Shown one piece after another: positions 38,863-49,301 of a stretch of 64,000 nucleotides of DNA. The stretch's first letter is position 1; each line of letters starts with the position of its first letter. The notes under the pieces are model-generated. The model had not been told where the DNA came from and searched no databases. It saw nothing but the letters and a program-made list of their open reading frames with translations. The position numbers were made by a program, and so were the translations under genes. The stretch is taken from the NCBI GenBank assembly GCA_963823675.1, contig CAWGMT010000018.1, forward strand, positions 1 through 64,000, written 5' to 3'. This DNA comes from CAWGMT01 sp963823675 (GTDB lineage Bacteria; Planctomycetota; Planctomycetia; Isosphaerales; Isosphaeraceae).

Positions 38863-41728
38863 ATGAGCACGAGAACAGTGTGCGGCTCGCGCCACGGCCG
38901 CTGGGCGAGACGTGCGCTCTTGGACGCCGACCTGGGATTATCTCGAAGCGCGTGCATTACTGAGCGTCACGCCGGAGGTGGTCCAGCCGACGTTCGAGCT
39001 GGAGCCCTTGGCTGGCCCGGGTTCTGCGAACGGAGCGTATGCGCCTGCGCAAATTGCACAAGCATATGGATTCAATAGCATTTCATTCAACGGCGTAGCG
39101 GGCACGGGCCGGGGTGAGACGATTGCGATCGTCGATGCGTACGACGACCCGAACATCCAGACCGATCTGAACACCTTCGATACCCGGTTCGGGCTGCCCG
39201 CCGGGACGGTCATACGGGTCAACCAGAATGGGGGGACGGCCTATCCGGCCAGCGATCCGACGGGCGGCTGGGAGGTCGAGGAGTCGCTCGACGTGGAGTG
39301 GGCGCACGCCATGGCGCCCCAGGCGGCCATCATGCTCGTCGAGGCCAACTCCGACAACGGTAACGACCTGCTGGCCGCCGTCTCGTACGCAGCGTCCCAG
39401 GCGAACGTCGTGTCGATGAGCTGGGGCGGCGGCGAATTCTCGGGCGAAACGGGGCTCGACAGCTCTTACTTTGACCGGTCGGGCGTAGCGTTCGTGGCGT
39501 CCTCGGGCGACGCCGGCGCTCCCGCTTCGTGGCCGGCCGTTGCGCCGGACGTTCTGTCTGTCGGCGGAACGGCCCTGTACGTGGGCGCGGGCAATGCCTG
39601 GTCGAGCGAGTCCGGCTGGAACGGCAGCGGCGGCGGTCCCAGCGTTTCGGAGTCGCAACCGTCCTACCAGAACGGCGTGGTGACGCAGACATCGGCGTCG
39701 CGAGCCACGCCGGACGTCGCCTACGACGCATCGCCGTCAACCGGCGTCGCGGTCTATGACTCCGTTCTATACAACGGCAAGGCCCCCGGTTGGATCGATG
39801 TCGGCGGCACGAGTGCCGGCGCGCCGCAGTGGTCGGCCCTCCTGGCCATCGCCGACCAGGGCCGCGCGTCGAGCGGCCAACCAGCGCTCGACAGCAACAA
39901 CCCCCAAGAAGTGATGAACATTCTGTACACGAACCTGGACGACTTCCACGACATCCAGAGCGGCACGAGCACCGGCAGCCCGCACTATTCGTCCGGGCGC
40001 GGCTACGACTATGTCACCGGCCTGGGCTCTCCCGTGGCCAACCTGGTGGTCGGATCACTGGTTGGCACGCCCAAGCCCGCTCCCTCGGCCGACACGCTGC
40101 TATTAAGTGCGCCGTCCGCCGAGACGGCGGGGAATTCGTTCGGGCTCGTCGTCACAGCCCAGACTGCGAGCGGGATTACGGACACTGTTTATCAGGGCAC
40201 GCTTCACTTCACGAGCAGCGACGTCCAGGCCGGCCTGCCGGCGAATTTTACCTTCACGGCGGCGGATCACGGAACCTACACGTTCGCGGTCACCCTCAAG
40301 TCGGCCGGCAGCCAGTCGATCACGGCGACGGACACAGCGTCTTCCGGCACTACCGGCACGCTCGCCGGGATCACCGTGAGCCCGGCCGCCGCCAACCGGT
40401 TCATCGCATCCGGCATTCCCTCATCCGCGACGCCGGGCGTGGCGCAAACGCTGAGCGTTACCGCGGAGGATCCCTACGGCAACGTCTCGACCGCTTACGC
40501 CGGCACGGTCAAATTCACCAGCAGCGACCCGGCGGCCATCCTGCCGGCGAACTATTCGTTCATGACGGGCGATCAGGGGGTGCATACCTTCTCGCTCACC
40601 TTCGAGACCGCCGGCACGCAATCGGTCACGGTGCAGGACATCAGTTCGGGCATCACCGGCAGCCAGACCGGCATCAACGTGGGATTGGCCGCCCCGACCA
40701 AGCTGGTCGCCAGTCCGGTCTCCTCGACGGCAATTGGTCTGACCTGGACCGGCTCGACCGGCGCCACCGGCTACCTGATCCAGGAAAGCCTCAACAGCGG
40801 CGCCGGCTGGGTTCAGGTGGGGAGCACCTCGGGCGGCACGACCTCGTTCGAGCAGACGGGCCTTACCACCGGATTCACGTACTACTACCGCGTGCTTGCG
40901 ATAGCAGGCAACTTTGATTCCGGCTACAGCAACGTGGCCAGCGCGACCCTGGGCGGCAGCGGATCGTCGCCGGGCGATACCATCTGGAGCAACTCCTACG
41001 TCCCGGAGGAGAATGCCTCCAGTTCCGGGTCGTACGAGGTGGGTGTGAAGTTCACCGCCGCCGTGGCCGGCAAAGTGACAGGGGTAAGGTTCTACAAGCA
41101 GACGGCGATGGGTGGGAACGTCCACATCGGCCATCTCTGGTCCTCGACCGGGAAACTGCTGGCCACGGCCACATTTACGAATGAGTCGGCCTCCGGGTGG
41201 CAGCAAGTCAGCTTTTCAAGCCCGGTGCCGATCCAGGCCGATACGGTTTACGTCGTCTCGTTCTCGACGGGCGGAGGCGATTTCGGCAGCACAACCAAGT
41301 TCTTCGCGTCGAGTGGGGTCACGCGCGGGCCGCTACAGGCTCTATCCAACGGCGTCACCGGTGGCGATGGCGTCTATAATCGCGCCGGCAGTTTCCCGGA
41401 TCAGAGCGGCAACGGGACGAACTACTGGGCCGACGTTGCCTTTACCCCGTCCTATGGCGGCGTCATCGCGCATGCTGCGCCCCAGCCCCCGCGGCCCAAT
41501 GCAGTCGGCGGGTTCGGTATCACCCTGTTGACCGCCGGTCAATCCAGTCGCTTGCTCGCACTGGCAGAGGCGGCCGCTCCGTCGCGGCCGGCGCGCTTTG
41601 CGGCCGGCTTGCGCGGGACGATCCCCGCGGTGCTGAGCGTGTGGTCGATTCGCGGCTTGGTGCGCCAGGCCGCGGCCCGCGCGTCCTGGCTGACGTTGCC
41701 TCGGCGTGACTTTTCAATCACGAAGTAA
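38863..41728 (+). CDS. secreted S53 (sedolisin-type) peptidase with Ig-like, FnIII and DUF4082 domains
   Basis: About 955 residues. ATG at 38863 has a GGAGGG site; a frame change near 38908 joins it to the main frame, giving the planctomycete secretion motif LEARALLS. The catalytic domain shows the sedolisin triad: Glu and Asp in GGWEVEESLDVEWAHAM, oxyanion Asp in VASSGDAGAPASW and Ser in VGGTSAGAPQWSALLA, plus the calcium-site GRGYDYVTGLGSPV. These enzymes cleave proteins at acidic pH. The usual propeptide is absent or very short. After about residue 400 come two Ig-like repeats (TLHFTSSDVQAGLPANFTF and TVKFTSSDPAAILPANYSF), a fibronectin type III domain and a DUF4082 domain (YEVGVKFTAAVAGKVTGVRF). 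A CGCGGAGCG element lies upstream. Confidence 0.88.
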
Positions 41729-42139
41729 TCTTCGCTTTGCCCCGTGCCAGGCTTACGCGCCCGCACTCGGCGCGCATGCAAGATTGCGATTTCTTTTTTG
41801 ACGACTGCACGCGGTCGCGCTCCGATCGCGATTGCGAACGAGTTTGTAACCCGGTTCCGCTTCGGCTTTCGCTGCCATTGCCATTCTACGCTCGTTCTCT
41901 GAGCCCCCAAAAACCTAAAAACTTAAGACCAACTGTCGGGTTTCGGTTCGGCACGTTGATCAATTGCTTAGTGGGCAGGTCTCGTGGCTCCCGAGCACTT
42001 GCCCTGCGCCGCCAACGGCGTCGGACCGCGTTAACTTCCGGCGGGCTCGGATTACGTTCATAGATTTGTCGCAGGAGGGTCTTTTCAATCGGGTTTCGTG
42101 GCTTTATTGCCGTTTTTCTTGTCTTCAGAACAAGGATAT
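41729..42139. other. intergenic region, AT-richer, upstream of the DUF1559 gene
   Basis: 411 bases. It contains the conserved GTCGGGTTTC motif block listed separately and a short A-rich run (ccaaaaacctaaaaactt). No coding frame is supported. Probably the promoter region of the DUF1559 gene, though no consensus promoter is evident. Confidence 0.5.
41935..41988 (+). promoter_or_regulatory. conserved intergenic block, copy 1
   Basis: GTCGGGTTTCGGTTCGGCAC then GTTGATCAATTGC aligns with the block at 43610-43660 over about 50 bases, with high identity in the first 30. It precedes the DUF1559 gene by about 150 bases. It may be a shared promoter, leader or small repeat. Confidence 0.55.
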
Positions 42140-43270
42140 ATGCAAATGAATATCGCAAGATTACGTCGATCCGCCGTGCGCGGATTCACGCTGATCGAAT
42201 TGCTGGTGGTGATTGCCATCATCGCGGTCTTGATCGCCCTGCTGCTGCCCGCCGTCCAGGCGGCGCGCGAGGCGGCGCGGCGTGCGTCATGCGTCAACAA
42301 CTTGAAGCAGATCACCCTCGCGGTTCTCAACTACGAGAGCGTCTACGGATCATTCCCGATGGGTGCGATCATCAATCAGGATGCGAACTACAGCTACACG
42401 TGCGCTCTGCCAAACTTCGGCTACTCTCTGTTTGCCTTGATCTTGGCCAACATGGAGCAAGCGCCGGTATTTAGCTCCATCAATTTCCTCTTCCCCCCCG
42501 GGGGCAATAACTACCTGGGGCAGAATTCGGGCGCGATCAACAACACGGGAATGATCACTCGGATCAATTCCTATGTTTGTCCCTCCGACTTCGCGCAGAC
42601 GCCGTTTCCGATCAGCCTCACAACCAACGGTTACTCGCAGAGCTCGTACGCCGGCTCGGCCGGAACCTTCGACATCTGGCGCTGGAATTGCGGCTGTCCG
42701 CCGGGAACCGGCGGGCTTTCCTGCCAGGGCAGCGAGCAGATCGCTGGAGACGGCGTCTTCTTTGGCAACGTGTCGATTCGCCTTCAGAGCATTACCGACG
42801 GCGCCAGTAACACGATTGCCGTTGGCGAGACATCGAAGTACCAGAACGATCTCGACACGGAATTCAACTCGTGGTCGCGAGCTCTTTGGTTTGGCTCGTC
42901 GAATCCCGGCAGCACCCGGCCTGAAGGGAACGCCTCGACCGTTCCCCGCATGAATGCGCCCTTCTACCTCGGGGACGCCGACGGCGGCCCTTCGGGCCCC
43001 AAGTACACGCAGTCGCTGGCCCCGACGGGTGAGGTCAATGGTTGGCTCTACCTTCAAAACGGCTTCGACTGCCGGGTCCTGGGCCAGTTTGGCTTCCACA
43101 GCCAGCATCCCGGCGGAGCTAATTTCTCGTTTTGCGACGGGTCGGTCAAGTTCCTCAAGGAAACGATCGACATGGGCAACCCCAACTTCACCCCGCCGAT
43201 CAACATCGGCGTCTATCGCCAGTTGAGCACGCGCAAAGGCGGCGAGGTGATCAGCAGTGACACGTATTGA
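42140..43270 (+). CDS. DUF1559 domain protein with type IV pilin-like N-terminus
   Basis: 376 residues. The N-terminus carries a prepilin cleavage and methylation signature (RGFTLIELLVVIAIIAVLIA then LLLPAVQAAREAARR), followed by the DUF1559 core (CVNNLKQITLAVLNYESVYG) and the C-terminal H-x9-DG motif (HPGGANFSFCDGSVKFLKE). These proteins are greatly expanded in planctomycetes and are thought to be pseudopilin-like surface proteins processed by prepilin peptidase; their role is unknown. Start at MQMNIARLRRS with AAGGA. A small lipoprotein follows 46 bases downstream, probably in the same operon. Intact. Confidence 0.95.
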   Translation: MQMNIARLRRSAVRGFTLIELLVVIAIIAVLIALLLPAVQAAREAARRASCVNNLKQITLAVLNYESVYGSFPMGAIINQDANYSYTCALPNFGYSLFALILANMEQAPVFSSINFLFPPGGNNYLGQNSGAINNTGMITRINSYVCPSDFAQTPFPISLTTNGYSQSSYAGSAGTFDIWRWNCGCPPGTGGLSCQGSEQIAGDGVFFGNVSIRLQSITDGASNTIAVGETSKYQNDLDTEFNSWSRALWFGSSNPGSTRPEGNASTVPRMNAPFYLGDADGGPSGPKYTQSLAPTGEVNGWLYLQNGFDCRVLGQFGFHSQHPGGANFSFCDGSVKFLKETIDMGNPNFTPPINIGVYRQLSTRKGGEVISSDTY

Positions 43271-43316
43271 ACATCAACCGAGAAAGCATGAACACACCAA
43301 GGTGAGGAGTTACGCG

Positions 43317-43553
43317 ATGCGCGTTCTTGCCGTCGAGTTGGTACGGACCGTGAAACTGGGTCTCGCTCCGTGCTTCGCCCTTGGTCTACTGGTCGGGTGT
43401 GGCCCGGGCGACGGCAGTGCGATCCCGCCTTCTGCTGCGCCGGGCTCTCAAGCGGCGCTCGCCAAGCCCCCGACGCTAACTCCACTGGAGAAAAGGAACA
43501 CCAAGGGGGCCGCGAGAGCCGCTTCGACTTCTGAGCCTGCGAGCGCCGAGTAA
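43317..43553 (+). CDS. small lipoprotein
   Basis: 78 residues. MRVLAVELVRTVKLGLAPCF then ALGLLVGCGPGDG is a signal peptide with a lipobox (LVGC), followed by a short Ala/Pro-rich tail ending EPASAE. Ribosome site GTGAGGAG. It directly follows the DUF1559 gene, as short lipoproteins often do in planctomycetes; a functional link is assumed only from this arrangement. No domain is recognisable. Confidence 0.75.
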   Translation: MRVLAVELVRTVKLGLAPCFALGLLVGCGPGDGSAIPPSAAPGSQAALAKPPTLTPLEKRNTKGAARAASTSEPASAE

Positions 43554-43609
43554 GAAACCGCTTCCCGACTATGCTTTTGGTCTGCGCTCCGAAATAATTA
43601 AAACACCCT

Positions 43610-43660
43610 GTCGGGTTTCCGTTCGGCGTGTTGATTAATGCAGTAGGGCAGGTGGTGGGG
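43610..43660 (+). promoter_or_regulatory. conserved intergenic block, copy 2
   Basis: GTCGGGTTTCCGTTCGGCGT then GTTGATTAATGC is the second copy of the block at 41.94 kb. Here it lies about 50 bases upstream of the sigma-factor start. Later bases (gggcaggtggtgg) are similar to copy 1 as well. Confidence 0.55.
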
Positions 43661-43708
43661 CTTGATAGCGGTTGCTCTGGGCCTGTCCATTCCGCGAAAG
43701 GGCGCGTC

Positions 43709-44374
43709 ATGAACACTCCGGCCTCGGTGACACGGTTGATTCATCTTCTCCGTTCGCAGGATACGGCCGTGCGCGACATGGCCGCCGGCATGATCTGGCA
43801 GCGCTACTTTCGCGAGCTTCTCAACTTGGCCCGCCGGAACCTTGATCGGCGGGCCCGCCATCGGGCCGATGAGGAGGACGTGCTCCAGAGCATGTTCCAG
43901 AGCTTTTGCACCCGGCAAGCGCGCGGCGACTTTCACCTGGCCGATCGCGATGAGCTGTGGAAGCTTCTGGTCACGATCACGCTCCGCAAGGCGCGCAACG
44001 CCTCCAAGGCCCAGCGTCGCGAGAAGCGCGACGTCGAGCGCGAGCAGGCCGCCGGAACGGAGGCGGGCTCCGACTCGAGCTGCATGCGCTGGGAGCTCGA
44101 GCAAATGGACGCCGCCGGGCCCTCGCCCGCGGAGGCTGCGCTCTTGAACGAGACGCTCGAGCGGCGGCTCGAGTCGCTCGCCGACTCGGAGCTCAGGCAA
44201 ATCGCTCTCTGGCGCCTGGAAGGCTATTGCAACCGGGAAATCGCCGAGCGGCTCGACTGCACCGAGCGCTCGGTCGAGCGAAAACTCGAACGGATTCGCA
44301 GCAAGTGGTCGGCGTGGGACGACCAACAGTCTTCACGCCGCCGCGTGGCGCCGCGCGAGGTCGAGCCGGCATAG
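43709..44374 (+). CDS. ECF-type RNA polymerase sigma factor
   Basis: 221 residues. It begins MNTPASVTRLIHLLRSQDTA, with region 2 in MIWQRYFRELLNLARRNLDR and ADEEDVLQSMFQSFC and region 4 in LADSELRQIALWRLEGYCNR then EIAERLDCTERSVERKLERI. This is the ECF subgroup abundant in planctomycetes and commonly encoded near Ser/Thr kinases; one such kinase follows at 45.2 kb. The upstream in-frame extension covers the conserved intergenic block and is not taken as coding. Intact. Confidence 0.92.
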   Translation: MNTPASVTRLIHLLRSQDTAVRDMAAGMIWQRYFRELLNLARRNLDRRARHRADEEDVLQSMFQSFCTRQARGDFHLADRDELWKLLVTITLRKARNASKAQRREKRDVEREQAAGTEAGSDSSCMRWELEQMDAAGPSPAEAALLNETLERRLESLADSELRQIALWRLEGYCNREIAERLDCTERSVERKLERIRSKWSAWDDQQSSRRRVAPREVEPA

Positions 44375-44400
44375 GCACGGGGCCAGAATTCGAGGTCATC

Positions 44401-45069
44401 ATGGCTGGGCAGAGGATGTTGACTGGAACGGCACAGACCGCTTCAAACGTGATGGGCGCCGCATTCCGCCTCGTTCGTCGTGCCGCTCTGAGCCTGGGCG
44501 TTTGGCTCTTGCCGCTCGTCGTGGCGGCCCTGACTGCCGCCGCGCTCTGCGGCAGCTTGAGCTTTCACAGGGGCTCGGGACCCACCCCTGACCGAGATAG
44601 CGTCGTCATCGATGGAGAAAAGCCATTCTCGATCATCGATCTGTACTACTCGCGCGACTATATCGAGGTGGTCAAGAAGGCGCAAGAAGAGCACCGCGAT
44701 ATCCTCGCCAACGTCCAGGCACTCGAGTCGGCGTGGAACGCGGCTTCGCCTGCCATGCCCTTGACGATCGAGCTTATCAGCTCGGTGCTCCCCGAGCCGT
44801 TCACCGGCAAGTCGCCCGCTCCAGGGCTCAGAGCCAAAGCGGCGGTTAACGAGACCAATTTCCAGGAGCTCCGCCCGCTTCTCGATGACGTTCGCAACCT
44901 GATCCTCGAAGGCGACGGCTCCGGATGCGGCCTTTTACGCTGTTCCGGCTATCAAGCCCAGCCGGTCGACAAAGCTAGGAACTCGAGCGCAGGGTCGCGC
45001 GACAAGGACGCGGGCTCGATTAACCTCGGACCGGCAAAACTCGCACCCGGCCCAGTCGAGACGTTCTGA
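44401..45069 (+). CDS. single-pass membrane protein of unknown function
   Basis: 222 residues starting MAGQRMLTGTAQTASNVMGA. One membrane helix (LGVWLLPLVVAALTAAALCG, about residues 38-57) is followed by a soluble domain with YYSRDYIEVVKKAQEEHRDI and NETNFQELRPLLDDVRNLIL. The tail from about residue 185 is low complexity. It starts 26 bases after the sigma factor, in the same direction, so it may be its partner or anti-sigma factor, but it has no recognised anti-sigma domain. The long frame that begins inside the sigma gene is not used. No family was recognised. Confidence 0.6.
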   Translation: MAGQRMLTGTAQTASNVMGAAFRLVRRAALSLGVWLLPLVVAALTAAALCGSLSFHRGSGPTPDRDSVVIDGEKPFSIIDLYYSRDYIEVVKKAQEEHRDILANVQALESAWNAASPAMPLTIELISSVLPEPFTGKSPAPGLRAKAAVNETNFQELRPLLDDVRNLILEGDGSGCGLLRCSGYQAQPVDKARNSSAGSRDKDAGSINLGPAKLAPGPVETF

Positions 45070-45216
45070 CGGTCGTCAGACTATCGTGAAGCTTACCTTG
45101 AGTTTATAATGTGAGATACAATGCGAGATATGATGCAGGCGTGTGCGGGGATCGCGAACCAGGGGACTTGACGCTGGTGCGCCGGCTCTTTCCGTGTACA
45201 TCGCGAGGATGATCCA

Positions 45217-48200
45217 ATGTCGCAGAACGGCCAGAACGCGAACCATCACGGCGGCAGGCCTTGCTCGTGTCGAGCAGACCAGAATGGGATGAGTGAGATT
45301 CCGTCCGGCGAGTGGTCGTCCATCAACGAGTTCGCCGACGAATTCGAGCTCGCCTGGAGAAGCGGCCCGCGGCCGGCGATCGAAGAATATCTTACTGGCG
45401 TGGTCGAGCCGCGCCGGAGCTTGTTGCTACAGGAGCTGCTCAGGGTCGAGCGCGAGCTGAGGCTGCGCGCAGGCGAGGACCCTCGTCGGGAAGAATATCT
45501 CAAACGACTGCCGCGCGACGGCGCCGTGATCGACGCCGTATTCGCCGCAGCCGCAAGGACGCCGTCGCCGAATGGCGATGAGGCCGCGCCGATGGCCGTA
45601 CCGGCAGCCACGGCGAGCTTCATTCCGGCCATGGAGCGCGGCGTCCTTGCGGTGCTCGCCGACACGGTGGGCCCCAGCCGGCCGGTCATGCTGCGAGATA
45701 CCTGGCCGGGCGACGGGCCCTTGCCGGTGGTGCGGCCCTCCTCGTCCGAAATGCCCGCGGTGCACGACGGGCCGGGGCGTCTACAGCTCTTCGGCGAGAT
45801 CGCCCGCGGCGGCATGGGGGCGGTGCTCAAGGGGCGCGATCCCGACCTGGGGCGCGACCTGGCCGTCAAGGTCCTGCTGGAAGCTCACCGCGACAACCCC
45901 GAGCTGGTTCTGCGCTTCGTCGAGGAGGCGCAGATCGCCGGCCAGCTCCAGCACCCGGGCGTCGTGCCGGTCTACGAGCTGGGGCAGTTCGCCGACGCCC
46001 GGCCTTACTTTTCGATGAAGCTGGTGAGGGGCCGCACCCTGGCCGAAGTGCTGCGCGAGCGACCCGATCCGAGCCACGAGCTGTCGACGCAGGTCGCGAC
46101 CTGGTTGCAGATCTGCCAGACCATGGCCTACGCGCACGCGCGCGGGGTCATTCACCGCGATTTGAAGCCTTCGAACGTCATGCTCGGCAACTTCGGCGAG
46201 GTGCAGGTGATGGATTGGGGCCTGGCCAAGGTCTTGCCGCGCGGCGGTATCGTCAACGACGCCTCGACGGCGCGCGGGCCGCCAACGAGTCGGTCGTTTC
46301 CACGACCCGCAGCGACCTGGGCTCGAACAGCGACCTGTCGCTGGAAGGCCTGGTGCTCGGCACGCCGTCCTACATGGCCCCCGAGCAAGCCCGCGGCGAG
46401 ACCGACCGGCTGGACGAGCGGTGCGACGTCTTCGCCCTGGGTTCGATCCTCTGCGAGATCCTCACCGGCAAGCCGGCCTTCTCCGGCCGGAACTCGGGCG
46501 AGATCCATCTCAAGGCGACGCAGGCCGATCTGACCGAGGCGCTCGAGCGGCTGGACGCTTGCGGCGCCGATGACGAGCTGATCGCCCTGGCCCGGGCCTG
46601 CCTGGCTGCCGAGCTGGAGGAACGCCCGCGCGACGCGGGGGCCGTCGCGGCTCGGGGGTTTGCCTACGTGGGCTCGCTGGAGCGAAGGATGCGCCAGGCC
46701 GAGCTCGAGCGCGCTGCCGAGAGCGCGCGGGCCGAGGAGGCCGGACACCGCGTTCTGGTCGAGAGGCAGCGGCGGCGGTATCAGCTCGCGCTGGCCGCGT
46801 CGGTGCTCGTCTTGAGCGTGCTGGGCGGGCTGTCTCTTACCTACTGGGCGCAGCAGCGTCAGGCCCGCGTGGCGCAGGCGCAAGTGGCCTTGAGGGCGCG
46901 ACGATGTTGCGCGACCAGGCCAACGCCGAGCCAAGCAACGAGCAGAAATGGATCACCGCGGGCGATGCGATCGCCGATGCCACGCGGGCCTTCGACGACG
47001 CCGGAGGCCCGGAAATCGCGGAACGCCTCGCGGTGCTGCGGAACGAAGTCCACGCTGGGCTCGAGGCCGCCCGGCGTGACCGGACTCTGCTCGAGGCGGT
47101 GGCCACCGTCCGTAGCAGCAAGCAGGACCTCCGCCACGCCGGCGCCGACACGGAATACACCCGCGCGTTTCGTGAAGCTGGCCTGGACATCGACGGCGAC
47201 TCGCCGGAAGAGGTCGGAGCCAAACTGAGGGCCCGGCCGGCCGCCGTCAACGCCGCCGTCGCGGCGCTCGACGATTGGGCGCTCGAGCGGCGAGCAGGCA
47301 AGCAGCCGAGGTCGCGGTGGTGCCGACCGCTGGAGGTCGCCCGCGCCGCCGACCCCGACCCCTTCCGCGATCGAGTGCGTGCCGCGCTCTTGCAATCCGA
47401 CACGAAGGCTCAAGAGACCGATCTGGTCAAGCTTGCGAAGGATCCCGAGGCGCCTCGGCTGCCCCCGGAGAGCGCCTTGCTACTCGCCACGGCGATCCGC
47501 GACTTGAAGACGTTCGAGCCGGCGGTGGAATTGCTCCGCGCCGTGACGGGCAGGCACCCGCGGGACGTCTGGGCGAACTACGAGCTGGCCGCCATGCTCC
47601 AGGAGTTTCAGCCGACGGCGCGCGAAGAGGCAGCGCGCTATTACACCGCAGCCCGCGCCCTGCAACCCGAGACGGGTCATGCGATCGCCCACCTGCTCTT
47701 GGACGAAATGGGCCGGGAAGCCGAGGGCCTTGCCGTCTTCGCCGACCTTGTGGAACTTCGGAAGCACGACTCACGGAATTGGAGGTGCTATGGCAACGCC
47801 TTGAAGGAGCGGCTCATGCCGGAAGCGGCCGAAAACCTCGCGCGGGCCGCGACCGAGGCGCGCGCCGACGTTCGCCTCAACCCCGACGACGCCCTCGCCC
47901 ATCGCAACCTCGCATACGCCTTGAGCTATCTGGGAATGCTCGACGAAGCAGTCCTCGAATTCCGCGAGGCGATCCGTCTCGAGCCCGACGACCTGGCAAC
48001 CCACGTGGGGTACGCTGGCGCGTTATTCTCGCAATCCAAGTTCGAGGAGTCGGCCGCCGTGCTTCGCGCGACGATCCACTTGAAGGCCGATTATGCCGCA
48101 GCGCACTGTCAGCTCGGAGAGGTTCTCGCCGCGCAGAACCAGCCCGACGCGGCCCTCGCGGAGTGTCGCGAAGCCATCCGCCTCAAACCCGATGTCGCCT

Positions 48201-48980
48201 CGTTCCACGTCGCACTCGCGCTTCTGCTCACGGCTCAGCAGAAGCACGATCAGGCGATCGCCGAATACCACGTCGCTCAGCGCTTGAACCCCGAATACCC
48301 CAACGCCCACTGCGGCCTGAGCCCGCTGTTGTACGAGCTCGGCGACTACGCCGGGGCAGCGGCCGAGCTACGCACCGGGCAGGAGTTGCGCTCCCGGCTG
48401 GTTGGCAAGCCTTTCACCTTGACCGACGCAATCGCCTCCGTCGATCGAATGGCGGCGCTCGCTGCACGGCTGCCCGCGGTCGCCAAGGGGACCGATAGCC
48501 CCAAGGACGCCGACGAACGCCTTTTCTTCGCTAACGCGGCATACAACCGCAAGCTTTACGCGGCAGCCGCCCGGCTGTGGAATGAAGCAGTCAACGCCCA
48601 GCCGTCCCTCGGCGAAGATCGCCAAGCCCAGCATCGCTATAATGCCGCCTGCGCGGCGGCGCTGGCCGCGGCCGGCAAGGGCGTCGATGACCCAGCCCCC
48701 GACGAGGCCGCGCGCCAAGCTGCGCCGGCAAGCCATTGCCTGGCTCAACGCCGAGCTCCAAGCGTGGGCCAAGTGTCTCGATTCGGGCAAGGCCCAGGAT
48801 AGAAAGACCATCGTCCCGAACCTCGGGCACTGGCTCGAGGATCCCGATCTGGCGAGCCTGCGCGGCTCTGACTGCCGTGCCAAGCTGCCCGAGGCGGAGC
48901 GGGCGGAACTGCGCAGCGCTTGGCCGGCCGTCGAGGCGCTGCTCGCGAAGGCCAAGCGGCCGGCCGGGGCATGTCGCTGA
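45217..48980 (+). CDS. membrane Ser/Thr protein kinase with TPR domain
   Basis: About 1,254 residues. A non-catalytic N-terminus of about 190 residues (FADEFELAWRSGPRPAIEEY) precedes the kinase (EIARGGMGAVLKGRD, LAVKVL, GVIHRDLKPSNVML, VMDWGLAKVLP, MAPEQARGETD). A helical linker (RRMRQAELERAAESARAEEA) and a membrane span (YQLALAASVLVLSVLGGLSL) follow, then at least six TPR units (for example GMLDEAVLEFREAIRLEPDD). The C-terminus ends KLPEAERAELRSAWPAVEAL, typical of planctomycete TPR kinases. Frame changes near 46270, 46900 and 48705 split it, but all motifs occur in order. ATG at 45217 or 45289 may be used. The kinase is inside and the TPRs outside the cytoplasmic membrane. The ECF sigma factor upstream suggests a joint pathway. 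Confidence 0.88.
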
Positions 48981-49301
48981 TGGTGCCCGCGATCCGTCGC
49001 CTCAAGGTCGATCGGGCACTCGTGCGGGGTCAGGAGACCCGCGCACAACAAACGCGACCTCGAAGCGCAACAAAAGCTGCGCGTGGCCAAAGGCTCTCAG
49101 GAGCCGTGCAAGCCCAACTTTTCACCGCGCCAGGGCGAGCCTCCCAGCGCGACCCTTCGGATGCCCGTCTCCAAGGCGGCTCGGACGGAGCCTCGCCCTC
49201 CCAGGATCACGCAAGCCCATCTCGGGGGGGCTCGCTTCGGCAGCGGAATGCGGTATTCTAAAGCCCTGGCCGACCACTGAAAAACCGAGGGGATCAATCA
49301 C
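48981..49301. other. intergenic region with a degenerate dispersed repeat
   Basis: 321 bases between kinase and reductase. From about 49123 to 49215 it holds a diverged, inverted copy of the 69-bp repeat. Nothing else is recognised. Confidence 0.6.
49123..49215. repeat. degenerate inverted copy of the 69-bp repeat family
   Basis: GGCGAGCCTCCCAGCGCGAC and GGCGGCTCGGACGGAGCCTC then GCCCTCCC correspond, on the opposite strand, to the ends of the 69-bp units at 26.57 kb. The middle differs (gatgcccgtctccaa). A single copy. Confidence 0.75.

Noticed and set aside
45085..45145. AT-rich TATAAT-containing stretch upstream of the kinase-TPR gene
   Set aside because: Repeated tataatg/gagata words are present, but no -35 element at a proper distance was found, so I do not call a promoter.
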